The notes below the pieces were generated by a model. The model did not search any database. It was not told where the DNA came from and saw nothing but the letters and a program-made list of their open reading frames with translations. DNA of 64,000 nt from Bacteriovorax stolpii (GTDB lineage Bacteria; Bdellovibrionota; Bacteriovoracia; Bacteriovoracales; Bacteriovoracaceae), in NCBI GenBank assembly GCA_945883845.1, contig CAMCYI010000002.1:62001-126000 (forward strand), written 5' to 3'. Shown piece by piece: positions 24,347-31,984 of this stretch (its first letter is position 1; every line of letters begins with the position of its first letter). The translations under genes and the position numbers were made by a program.

Positions 24347-25495
24347 ATGCGCACTTTGCCTTTGGCCCTTATTGTTTTTATCTCGCTCTCGGCATCAGCT
24401 GCATTTGGAGATGAATCACCTTATTTTGAGTACTGCGGAACTACCCAATGGAAGACAACTGACGGACAAGTCGGCGGTGGAACTGGACATGCATTCACAT
24501 ACATTAAAGGCCTTTGCAAAAACTACTCTGAAAAGTATCCGCAAGTAGTTCCGTGTGACGAACTGACATCAGATGAACAATCAGCACACCCTCATGACGG
24601 AGTCGGGATTTCTCTCGATAAAAACTTCTCTAACGTTAACTGGATCGCAGTTCCTGATCGTGACCTGATGTTTTTCGGAAGCATTGAAAGACGATCTCCA
24701 ACAGCAAACGATGTTGTGGCCCTTCAGAGAAAGGCCGCTGAACTCAAGGTCTTCGAGGGTGTTAAACTCCTCGACGGTAAGGTGGAAGGCCAGTTTGGAA
24801 CTGATGCCTATGCTGACAATGTTGCCAGAAACACTCTCGGGACAGATATCGCTGTGAACTGGGCACGCTCTCTTTATTGCGTAAAAATTCCCGTGAAAAA
24901 AGAATCACTCATATCCGTTGCCGCTTACCTCAATAAGCAAAATCAACTGTACCAGTTTGGCGAACCCTATAAGTGGGATAAGTTCTCAAACAACTGTGTT
25001 CATCTTTCGATGAATCAGGGTCATGCGCTCGGGATCAATAAACACATTTCAACTGACAGACCGATGCCGCTTGCTCTTTTCAACCTCGCACTTCCAGCGA
25101 ACGCCTACATGATGTACGCAGACCTCGCAGTCCTGAAAAAGCCTTCTTATGGCAAGATCAAAAAAGACGTCCGTAATAACGGATTCTCAACTACGCAGGT
25201 GGGATCACTTCTTTCTAACCATGAGGCCTATCCAAATGGCGAGATCTTCCTGACTGAAGGCCTCGGCATTCAGACTGCACCAAGAATCTCTAAACCATTC
25301 AAGCTTCTGATGACCCCGGAAAAATACAAAAAGTATCTGACTGATGAGAACTCAAATGAGTCATCGAACGCCCAGAAATGGGTCGCGGTTTATCGGGAAT
25401 TTCTGGAAAAAGCTGAGAAGAAAAATGAAGAGCAGAAGTTTATCGATTACCTGAAAAACCAGCTTCACGCGGCTTCAGACATTCTGGCCCAATAG
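24347..25495 (+). CDS. Secreted protein, possible permuted papain-like (NlpC/P60-type) fold
   Basis: 382 residues with a signal peptide (MRTLPLALIVFISLSASAAF). Two spots suggest a circularly permuted NlpC/P60-like cysteine fold: a GTGHAFTYI strand with H48 early, and FSNNCVHLS with C217 and H219 later, in the reversed order seen in LRAT/YiiX-type proteins. Confirmation needs a structure search. The C-terminal 60 residues are charged and helical (EEQKFIDYLKNQL). Good ribosome site (GGAG) before ATG 24347. Likely periplasmic or secreted; a cell-wall or acyl substrate is only a guess. Confidence 0.7.
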   Translation: MRTLPLALIVFISLSASAAFGDESPYFEYCGTTQWKTTDGQVGGGTGHAFTYIKGLCKNYSEKYPQVVPCDELTSDEQSAHPHDGVGISLDKNFSNVNWIAVPDRDLMFFGSIERRSPTANDVVALQRKAAELKVFEGVKLLDGKVEGQFGTDAYADNVARNTLGTDIAVNWARSLYCVKIPVKKESLISVAAYLNKQNQLYQFGEPYKWDKFSNNCVHLSMNQGHALGINKHISTDRPMPLALFNLALPANAYMMYADLAVLKKPSYGKIKKDVRNNGFSTTQVGSLLSNHEAYPNGEIFLTEGLGIQTAPRISKPFKLLMTPEKYKKYLTDENSNESSNAQKWVAVYREFLEKAEKKNEEQKFIDYLKNQLHAASDILAQ

Positions 25496-25499
25496 ATAT

Positions 25500-26192
25500 T
25501 TATTTGTAGATCATCTTCGCGGTCATTCCTCCGTCGATGACGAAGTCCTGCCCGGTCACAAAGCTGGCCTGTTCACTCACCAGATACGAAACGATGCCGG
25601 CGATGTCGGAAGGTATGCCCACCCGCCCGGCCGGATGCTGTTCGTGGTCTGCGGGTTTAAGTTTTGTTTCAGGATCACTGATCCATCCCGGGCTTACCGA
25701 ATTTACCCTTACATCCGGTCCTAAGCTGATGGCCATTGCACGAGTCAGGGCATCGATTCCGCCCTTCGCTGCAGAGTAAATCTCCGTGTTCGCTTCTGAC
25801 ATTTTGTGTCGGGTAGAAGAGATGTTGACGATAGAGCCATTGGATTTTCGGAGCAGAGGAATCGCATGTTTTGAGAAAAGGAACACACTCGTGAGATCCA
25901 CCGACAAAAGATCATTCCATTTTGCTAATGTGAGTTTTTCGAGGGGACCTTCATCAGGTTTTGCTTTTGCTGCATTGTTGATGAGGGCGTCGAGTGTTTT
26001 CGCCGTCTTTAAGGCACTCTTCACATCATCTTCCGAAGTGACGTCACCTTTGATGGATGTGAATGAAGGATGTTTGAGGGATGACGTTTTGAGATCAAAG
26101 CCGAAAACTTCAAAGCCCTGTTCAAGAAAATTTCTGCAGAGTTCTGTACCGATGAGACCGCTGGCGCCTGTGATGAGGATGCGTTTTTTCAT
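25500..26192 (-). CDS. Short-chain dehydrogenase/reductase
   Basis: 230 residues from ATG 26192 (an in-frame ATG at 26210 is possible). Classical SDR layout: the nucleotide loop TGASGLIG near the start, NNAA in the middle, the catalytic Ser in NISSTRH, YSAAK as the YxxxK pair, and NSVSPGW after. The acidic residue at the end of strand 2 (FGFDLK) suggests NAD(H) preference. Substrate unknown; the enzyme is cytoplasmic. No clear operon partner. Confidence 0.87.
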   Translation of the reverse strand: MKKRILITGASGLIGTELCRNFLEQGFEVFGFDLKTSSLKHPSFTSIKGDVTSEDDVKSALKTAKTLDALINNAAKAKPDEGPLEKLTLAKWNDLLSVDLTSVFLFSKHAIPLLRKSNGSIVNISSTRHKMSEANTEIYSAAKGGIDALTRAMAISLGPDVRVNSVSPGWISDPETKLKPADHEQHPAGRVGIPSDIAGIVSYLVSEQASFVTGQDFVIDGGMTAKMIYK

Positions 26193-26232
26193 CTTTCGAT
26201 TATTACGCATCCCCAGAACAGATTCAACTTTT

Positions 26233-26661
26233 TTACTTCTTTAGGAATGTCGCTTTGCCTTCGAACGTTTCAACGTCATCATTCTCGTCTGAGGTATTGT
26301 GCCCATCATACGTGAGTGTGAGTTGCGCGCCCCGGCCAATCTTTTTAACTTCCACGTCAAAGTTATCAAATGCGTGACAGTCGGGATTGTCGCAGTCATC
26401 TCTTTCAGATCCGGAGAGAGAATTTTTATCCGCGCCGATTTCAAGGATAATGGTGCGTTCGATGTCGTGCTTGTTGCGAACGATCTCTGCCTGGTACTCA
26501 TAGACAGCAGGTTCAAACAAAGTTCGGTCCTGAACAAGTGTACGCGTGATGACGGCCGTTCCATCTCTGTCTTTTGCCTTGTAGGTTCCGAGAAGTTCTT
26601 CGACACCAGCAAATGCTGAGAAGCTTGAAACGATCAACGCCGCTGCGATTAAGTTTTTCAT
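26233..26661 (-). CDS. Small secreted protein of unknown function
   Basis: 142 residues with a signal peptide ending at about SAFA and a mature part predicted to be mainly beta, with two nearby cysteines (DDCDNPDC). The ribosome site AGGAGATTCT is just before ATG 26661. Resembles small lipocalin-like secreted proteins in size only; no family assigned. Confidence 0.65.
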   Translation of the reverse strand: MKNLIAAALIVSSFSAFAGVEELLGTYKAKDRDGTAVITRTLVQDRTLFEPAVYEYQAEIVRNKHDIERTIILEIGADKNSLSGSERDDCDNPDCHAFDNFDVEVKKIGRGAQLTLTYDGHNTSDENDDVETFEGKATFLKK

Positions 26662-26743
26662 AGAATCTCCTGTTTGGTTTTTCAGGGGATATCAAAGCCG
26701 CTCTGTGAAGGAATGTTTATTTTTGAAGTCCGGAAAAAAATAC

Positions 26744-26773
26744 AAAAAAAAGGCCCGGTTTCCCGGGCCCTTT
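26744..26773 (-). terminator. Rho-independent terminator after speA
   Basis: On the minus strand GGCCCGG, loop GAAA, CCGGGCC, followed by a run of T; the A-run 26744-26751 on the plus strand. It lies just beyond the speA stop at 26777 and is the clearest intrinsic terminator in the window. Confidence 0.9.
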
Positions 26774-26776
26774 GGC

Positions 26777-28732
26777 TTACTTTTTAAGATAAGTGTAACT
26801 CTTGAGGCAGGCCTCATAGAAGTCCGTCAGGTCCACACCCTCGCGCGGACGGATCTTCCCGCGTTTCACCTGAGTATCAATGGTTGCCTTGAGAGTCTGG
26901 GCCATGGTCTCAGGGTTGTACTGAAGCGATGAAAGAACAGTAGAGGCCTTGTTCCCGAAGATCACCTCTTCGATATAGAAGTCAGTCGGATCATCATCAT
27001 CAGCGAAGATATGCACTTCATTGAGACGGCCGAAGCAGTTATGGTTATCACCCATGATGTCCTGATAGGCACCAGTCATGAAGAGGCCGATGTAATAGTC
27101 TTCTCCCGTGAGCTTATGGAGAGGCATGGTGTTGGTTGGGCCATCTGCAGAGAGGAACGTATCGAGCTTGCCGTCAGAGTCACAGGTAATATCAATAAGA
27201 GTACAAAGTTCAGTTGGTCTCTCATTGAGCTTATGGATTGGTAAGGCAGGAAGAATCTGGCCGATCGCCCACGTGTCCGGAGCTGACTGGAATACAGAGA
27301 AGTTACAAAGGTACTGTGAAGCCATCTGTGATTTCAACTGGAGAATCTCATCCGGAGCGTACTCATCTTTAGAAGCATGAGTCACGATGCGCTTACAGAT
27401 TGCCCAATAAATAGTTTCGAGTTTCGCTCTTTCTTCGAGGGAAAGGATACCGAACTTAAATGCAGAAATTGATTCTTCTTTCAGTTTGGTCGCATCGTTG
27501 TAAACATCCTGGTAATTTTTCTCAGTAAGATCGTTCGAGAGCTCTCGCATGTTCGAAACGAGAATGTTTTCGGAGACAACTTTATCCGTGTTGAAATTCG
27601 TGTTGGCACCTATTTCAAGAGCACCGAAAACGTTCGTGATCACGCAAGAGTGATGGGCCGTGATCGCGCGGCCTGACTCTGAAACAATATTTGGATGTGG
27701 GACATCCTCAAGGTCACAGACTTGCTTCAGGATATAGACAACATCCGCCACGTAATCGCGGGTCGTGTAGTTAATTGATGATGGAGAGTTCGAACGAGTG
27801 CCGTCGTAGTTCACACCGACACCACCGCCGACATCGAAGTACTCGAGTTTCGCTCCCTCTTTGTAGAGCTTGGCATAGATGCGGGCACCTTCATTGATCG
27901 AATCTTTGATCGTACGAAGATCGGGAATCTGTGAACCGATATGGAAATGGAAGAGTTTCACACAATGAAGCTTATCAATCGACTTCATATATCTGACGGC
28001 CTGAAGGATCTCGGTAATCGTGAGACCAAACTTGGCGTAGTCACCACCGGAAGAGGCCCATTTACCGGACGACTTCGTCGCGATTTTCGCGCGCAGACCG
28101 ATCAACGGTTCAACTCCGATTTCCTGAGAGAGCTGCATGAGGTCTGTGAGTTCAGAATATTTTTCAACAACCACAATCACTTTACGGCCAAGCTGAATTC
28201 CGAGGAGAGCAAGACGGAGAAGATCGCGGTCTTTGTAACCGTTCACTACAGTGAGGGAGTTTTGATTCGTGTTCATAGCGAGAGCAGCAATGAGTTCCGG
28301 CTTCGATCCAGCTTCGAGCCCGTAGTTGTACGGAGCACCGGCATCGACGATCTCTTCAACCACTTCGCGCATCTGGTTTACCTTGATCGGGTAAACGCCG
28401 CTGTATGAGCCGCGATAGTTTGCCTCTTCGATGAGGGCACGGAATGTTTTATTAAGGAGAGCAACTTGTGAACGAAGAATATCGTGGAAACGAATCACAG
28501 CAGGAAATGCGATTCCCTTGTTCTTCATCTCTTCGACCACTTCCATCATGTTGATGACGGGTCCGTTCTGAGTGCGATTGGGTGTAACGGTAAGATCACC
28601 TTTCTCATTGATAGAAAAATAACCTTCTCCCCATCGGGATACCTGGTAAATTTCATCGGCTTCAGCAATTGTCCATTCAGATTTGCTGTCGAGATTGTGA
28701 AAACGTGTGACTGGTCCTGGTGTTGTTTTCAA
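26777..28732 (-). CDS. speA: Biosynthetic arginine decarboxylase
   Basis: A 651-residue PLP enzyme of the alanine-racemase-fold arginine decarboxylases. YPIKVNQ carries the PLP lysine (K117), GYFSINEKG lies near the start, HFHIGSQI and VGGGVGVNYDG follow, and the length matches E. coli SpeA (658). It turns arginine to agmatine, the first step of putrescine/spermidine synthesis. Translation appears to start at TTG 28732 with GGAGG nine bases upstream; no in-frame ATG fits the conserved N-terminus. A terminator follows, so it is a single-gene unit, with an inverted repeat at its promoter. Confidence 0.93.
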   Translation of the reverse strand: MKTTPGPVTRFHNLDSKSEWTIAEADEIYQVSRWGEGYFSINEKGDLTVTPNRTQNGPVINMMEVVEEMKNKGIAFPAVIRFHDILRSQVALLNKTFRALIEEANYRGSYSGVYPIKVNQMREVVEEIVDAGAPYNYGLEAGSKPELIAALAMNTNQNSLTVVNGYKDRDLLRLALLGIQLGRKVIVVVEKYSELTDLMQLSQEIGVEPLIGLRAKIATKSSGKWASSGGDYAKFGLTITEILQAVRYMKSIDKLHCVKLFHFHIGSQIPDLRTIKDSINEGARIYAKLYKEGAKLEYFDVGGGVGVNYDGTRSNSPSSINYTTRDYVADVVYILKQVCDLEDVPHPNIVSESGRAITAHHSCVITNVFGALEIGANTNFNTDKVVSENILVSNMRELSNDLTEKNYQDVYNDATKLKEESISAFKFGILSLEERAKLETIYWAICKRIVTHASKDEYAPDEILQLKSQMASQYLCNFSVFQSAPDTWAIGQILPALPIHKLNERPTELCTLIDITCDSDGKLDTFLSADGPTNTMPLHKLTGEDYYIGLFMTGAYQDIMGDNHNCFGRLNEVHIFADDDDPTDFYIEEVIFGNKASTVLSSLQYNPETMAQTLKATIDTQVKRGKIRPREGVDLTDFYEACLKSYTYLKK

Positions 28733-28758
28733 CGTCAGATTCCTCCGGGAAACTCATT

Positions 28759-28787
28759 ATTTATACCCCGAACTATAAAGTATAAAT
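28759..28787 (-). promoter_or_regulatory. Inverted repeat at the speA promoter, possible operator
   Basis: ATTTATAC at 28759-28766 and GTATAAAT at 28780-28787 form eight-base arms 13 bases apart, about 30-55 bases upstream of the speA TTG. The proximal arm contains TATAAA on the minus strand, a likely -10 box, so a bound regulator would cover the promoter. Confidence 0.4.
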
Positions 28788-28827
28788 CACGGGTTTAAAA
28801 ATGTTTTCCCGGAGACGCGGTAAAAAA

Positions 28828-28980
28828 TTAACGGAATCTATCCGCCTGATTCTGGGCGAACTGATTGTGGTACTCCTGAGCGTCCTTCTCCTGAGTGCTC
28901 GAGAGTCCTCTTCCTTCATGTGAAGCACATGATGAAAAAACCAGAGCGATTAAAAGGGTCAAAAAAATGTGTGTTTTCAT
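28828..28980 (-). CDS. Small lipoprotein, 50 residues
   Basis: A short gene in the space between speA and the cyclic-nucleotide-binding gene. ATG 28980 has a strong GGAGGT site seven bases ahead. The 50-codon product starts MKTHIFLTLLIALVFSSC, a textbook lipoprotein signal with lipobox FSSC (C18), then about 32 polar residues ending in DRFR. A lipidated, outer- or inner-membrane-anchored small protein of unknown role. Easy to miss because of length; codon use and signal make it convincing. Confidence 0.7.
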   Translation of the reverse strand: MKTHIFLTLLIALVFSSCASHEGRGLSSTQEKDAQEYHNQFAQNQADRFR

Positions 28981-29010
28981 TGGGCAACCTCCGTGTTGTT
29001 CCTCAGGATC

Positions 29011-29036
29011 TTAGTTGCGACAATCGTGCCAACTAA
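29011..29036. promoter_or_regulatory. Inverted repeat TTAGTTG / CAACTAA
   Basis: Seven-base arms TTAGTTG (29011-29017) and CAACTAA (29030-29036), 12 bases apart, 31-56 bases upstream of the small lipoprotein start. The same half-site recurs as TAGTTAACTA at 29131-29140. Suggests a transcription-factor site or a stem. Confidence 0.35.
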
Positions 29037-29041
29037 AATGC

Positions 29042-29062
29042 AGGTTAAAGGCCATTTAACCT
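29042..29062. other. Hairpin AGGTTAAA / TTTAACCT
   Basis: Eight-base perfect stem with a five-base loop (GGCCA), in the space between the small lipoprotein and the cyclic-nucleotide-binding gene. No T-run follows; could end the upstream minus-strand transcript weakly or serve as an operator. Confidence 0.35.
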
Positions 29063-29130
29063 AACGAGGTGCAAAGTTTGGCCCCACCAAGTATCAGAAG
29101 ATAACCAGTTGAGTGCCAAGTTGTCCAAAT

Positions 29131-29140
29131 TAGTTAACTA
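29131..29140. promoter_or_regulatory. Short palindrome TAGTTAACTA
   Basis: Perfect 10-base palindrome three bases past the stop of the cyclic-nucleotide-binding gene. It shares the TTAGTT half-site with the inverted repeat at 29011-29036. Confidence 0.25.
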
Positions 29141-29142
29141 TC

Positions 29143-29568
29143 TTAATGGGTTATAGCATTGAGAAGAATACGTTGATCTTCAATGGTCAGCGGCTTCATT
29201 TCTTGTGAGTTAAATTTTCGAATCCGGCTCTCATTCACCACGGTATCAAGCAGACGGATTTTCTTCGTTATGTTGATTCCGACCTGGAGGAACCAGACGG
29301 GAAGAAGTTCAGAAAGTTCGTTCTTCGGGATCTGGACGATCTCACTTTCCTCCAGAGCAACGATATGGGTGGAGCGGGGATTGCCATCGAAGAATGAAAG
29401 CTCTCCGATGAATTGTCCAGGGTTGATCCGGGCCAGGGCCTTCACTTCAGTGCCGTGAACCGTGCAGATGAGTAGGACGCCGGATTTCAGATAATAAATA
29501 TCTGCGGAAGGATCACCTTGGCGGCAGATGACCTCATGTTTTTTGAAATTCAAAAAAAAGCCCTGCAT
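29143..29568 (-). CDS. Stand-alone cyclic-nucleotide-binding domain protein
   Basis: A 141-residue single cNMP-binding beta-roll. The phosphate-binding cassette is FIGELSFFDGNPRSTHIVA, with the GE and the R that hold the cyclic phosphate in CAP-type domains. There is no DNA-binding helix-turn-helix; the last 30 residues (NSRIRKFNSQEMKP...) are only a short helical tail. It may be a ligand-sensing subunit acting on a partner. Follows the SGNH-like gene by eight bases, so probably in the same transcript. Confidence 0.8.
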   Translation of the reverse strand: MQGFFLNFKKHEVICRQGDPSADIYYLKSGVLLICTVHGTEVKALARINPGQFIGELSFFDGNPRSTHIVALEESEIVQIPKNELSELLPVWFLQVGINITKKIRLLDTVVNESRIRKFNSQEMKPLTIEDQRILLNAITH

Positions 29569-29576
29569 GATAACTC

Positions 29577-30698
29577 CTAGAGTTTCAGAATATTCTTAAT
29601 AACTAAGCCCAACTGTTTCATCGCACCTTCGTAAACGACGTTCTGCGGATAGATCTCGTCAAAAAAGCGGGGAGATTCAGACCACCCCATATTCACCATT
29701 TCGGCAAAATCAAACAGGAGAACCTGCTGGTTCTTGGCCACTTTTCGGATGATCGAATTCTGAATTTCCGTACCCCGCCAGGGATCACAGTCGTAGGCAC
29801 TTGCCTGGAGAAAAGCATTTTTTGCTTCATCCACCTGGGAAAGTTTCGTCAGCACCTGTCCGTGAACGTAGTACAGCCTGGCATTTCCGGAGTAGATCTG
29901 AACCAGCTTGGAAGTTTTCGCCAGGGCACCTTTGAGGTTTTCGTTTTTCAGCATTTCCTCTGCTTCGCGAATTCCTTTTTCGATCTCAATGGTCGTCGTG
30001 AACTGGCAGACTTTATGAGGTGGAACTTCCAGATTCACAGGTGTCGTCGTCAAAATAAGAAGTGAGTTTCTGTCCCGGCTCTGAATAACGAGCTGCTGAA
30101 GTTGCTTCTCAAATAGACGGATTTCCATCTCCATCCGCTTCAAAAACTGATCCTCTTCCGGAGCTTTGTAGGGAGGAAGGGCATCTGTGAACTGTACGAG
30201 GTGGAGGGGCTCATAAATGATTCGTGAAAGCCATGGATACAGAATCAAAAATGTCTGAATACGGTCGTCATCGTAAAGTTTGAAATTGTTCACGATCTTG
30301 GGAATCTGAGCCGGAATGAATTTTTCTTCGCGGTACTCCTCACTGGCACCTTGATAAATAACGATCTGAGGCCACTGCGAAAGCGACTTGAGTTCGTGGA
30401 GGGTCCGATGGAGAGCATGGCCGTCTTTAGCGAGAGACTGGACCTTGATATTTTTCATCAGATCCTGCGAAATCGTCGCAGCAAGTTCGGCCTGAAATTT
30501 GGCAAGATAAGCACCCATGCGGTCGCCGACGATCAGAATTGGAGCATCCAGGGAAATGCCGGGAGCGTCCGAGGTGAACCTGTATGGGTAAGGGAAAGTC
30601 TGCTCTGGATTACGTGTATACCTTCGGTAAACAAAAAAACCAAGGGTTGAGGCCCCCAGGAACAGAATAATGAAGAAACCGGAGAGAAATTTTTTCAA
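29577..30698 (-). CDS. Membrane-anchored SGNH-hydrolase-like protein, catalytic residues apparently lost
   Basis: 373 residues with an N-terminal membrane anchor (about 4-24). The first block reads ILIVGDRMG (G58-D59-R60) where SGNH/GDSL hydrolases have GDS, and the last block reads FFDEIYPQN where the catalytic DxxHP normally sits, so nucleophile and histidine both look replaced. A middle helical part (about 235-300) resembles TPR helices (ALAKTSKLVQIYSGNARLYYVHGQ). May be a scaffold or carbohydrate-binding relative acting in the periplasm. The SGNH assignment is from pattern and spacing only. First gene of a pair with the cNMP protein. Confidence 0.6.
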   Translation of the reverse strand: MKKFLSGFFIILFLGASTLGFFVYRRYTRNPEQTFPYPYRFTSDAPGISLDAPILIVGDRMGAYLAKFQAELAATISQDLMKNIKVQSLAKDGHALHRTLHELKSLSQWPQIVIYQGASEEYREEKFIPAQIPKIVNNFKLYDDDRIQTFLILYPWLSRIIYEPLHLVQFTDALPPYKAPEEDQFLKRMEMEIRLFEKQLQQLVIQSRDRNSLLILTTTPVNLEVPPHKVCQFTTTIEIEKGIREAEEMLKNENLKGALAKTSKLVQIYSGNARLYYVHGQVLTKLSQVDEAKNAFLQASAYDCDPWRGTEIQNSIIRKVAKNQQVLLFDFAEMVNMGWSESPRFFDEIYPQNVVYEGAMKQLGLVIKNILKL

Positions 30699-30772
30699 TC
30701 CAAGGACCTTTTGAGCTATGAAACCAATGTCCTTAGTTTAACTTACGTCCTGATTTTGGTAAACAATCGATC

Positions 30773-31984
30773 ATGAACAAGGCCTCTTTCGTCCCCGAAA
30801 TTCTTGCTCCGGCCGGTAGTCTGGATAAACTCAAGGTCGCGGTCCTTTATGGCGCGAACGCGGTCTATGTCGGCGGTCAAAAATTCGGGTTACGGACAGC
30901 AGCTGATAATTTTACTCCGGAAGAGCTTATTCAGGGTGTGGCCTTTGCCCACGAGCGCGGAACACAAGTCTACGTCGTGCTGAATTCTTTTCTCCATGAC
31001 AAAGATCTCGCCGAATTACCGGAGTTCGTGCGATTTCTGGCCGACATCAAAGTCGATGCTGTGATCGTTTCTGATTTAGGTGTGGTGAAAACTGTTCGCG
31101 AGCACTCTTCTATTCCTGTTCACATTTCTACTCAGGCATCGACCCTGAATCTCTCCGCCGCCAGACTTTGGAAAAAAATGGGTGCCACTCGTATCGTTGT
31201 TGGCCGCGAGCTTTCTGTGAAGGAAGCTGGAAATATCCGTCGAGAAGCAGACATTGAAATTGAAATGTTTGTCCACGGTTCAATGTGCATGGCCTTCTCA
31301 GGTCACTGTGTGATCTCAAACTTTACCCAGGGCCGGGACTCAAACCGTGGAGGGTGCGCGCACTCGTGCCGTTTTGAGTACAGCCTCGATATGGGTCTTG
31401 ATACAGAAGAAAAAAAGACGGCTTACTTTATGAGTTCAAAAGACCTTGAAGGTCTTCGCGTTCTTCCGGAATTTATATCAAGCGGAATCGATTCATTGAA
31501 AATCGAAGGCCGCATGAAGAGTCATCTTTATGCAGCGACGATGTCGAAAGTATATTCTGAAGCTCTCTCGTACTATGCCTCACACGGAAATTTTCTCTCT
31601 GATGATTTTCTTCGCTGGGAGATTGAACTTTCAAAAGTTTCTCACCGTGATTACACAGAGGCGAGTCTTGTGAATCCTGCAGGTGCTGATTCGATATTCA
31701 ATGAGCGGGAAAATGCGGAAGGCGGCTGGCACATGGCCGGCACCGTGATCGAAGCTTCACCTAAAGCCGGAATTGTTGTTGAAGTCAGAAATGCTTTCAA
31801 TCAGGGTGATCAACTCGAAATTCTGACTTTCAAAGGTGCAAATATCTCCCTATCTGCCAATGAGATTATGGATATTGGTATGAAGCCGGTTTTGCGAACA
31901 AGACCTTCCACACTTATCCGTCTGCCCTATAAGCCGGGAGTAGAGGCATTTCAACTCGTCCGTGCTCAGTCAGGTGTCAGATGA
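30773..31984 (+). CDS. trhP: U32 family protein, TrhP-like (tRNA U34 hydroxylation)
   Basis: 403 residues of the short U32 class. The iron-sulfur ligands C172, C179, C195 and C199 lie in MFVHGSMCMAFSGHC ... RGGCAHSC. The LAPAGSLDKLKVAVLYGANAVY start and the length match E. coli TrhP (YegQ, 453), which hydroxylates tRNA uridine 34 to ho5U, together with Bacillus TrhP1/P2. UbiU is a related alternative. It overlaps the next U32-like gene by four bases, so the two proteins are made together. Specificity between TrhP and related U32 proteins cannot be settled here. Confidence 0.75.
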   Translation: MNKASFVPEILAPAGSLDKLKVAVLYGANAVYVGGQKFGLRTAADNFTPEELIQGVAFAHERGTQVYVVLNSFLHDKDLAELPEFVRFLADIKVDAVIVSDLGVVKTVREHSSIPVHISTQASTLNLSAARLWKKMGATRIVVGRELSVKEAGNIRREADIEIEMFVHGSMCMAFSGHCVISNFTQGRDSNRGGCAHSCRFEYSLDMGLDTEEKKTAYFMSSKDLEGLRVLPEFISSGIDSLKIEGRMKSHLYAATMSKVYSEALSYYASHGNFLSDDFLRWEIELSKVSHRDYTEASLVNPAGADSIFNERENAEGGWHMAGTVIEASPKAGIVVEVRNAFNQGDQLEILTFKGANISLSANEIMDIGMKPVLRTRPSTLIRLPYKPGVEAFQLVRAQSGVR

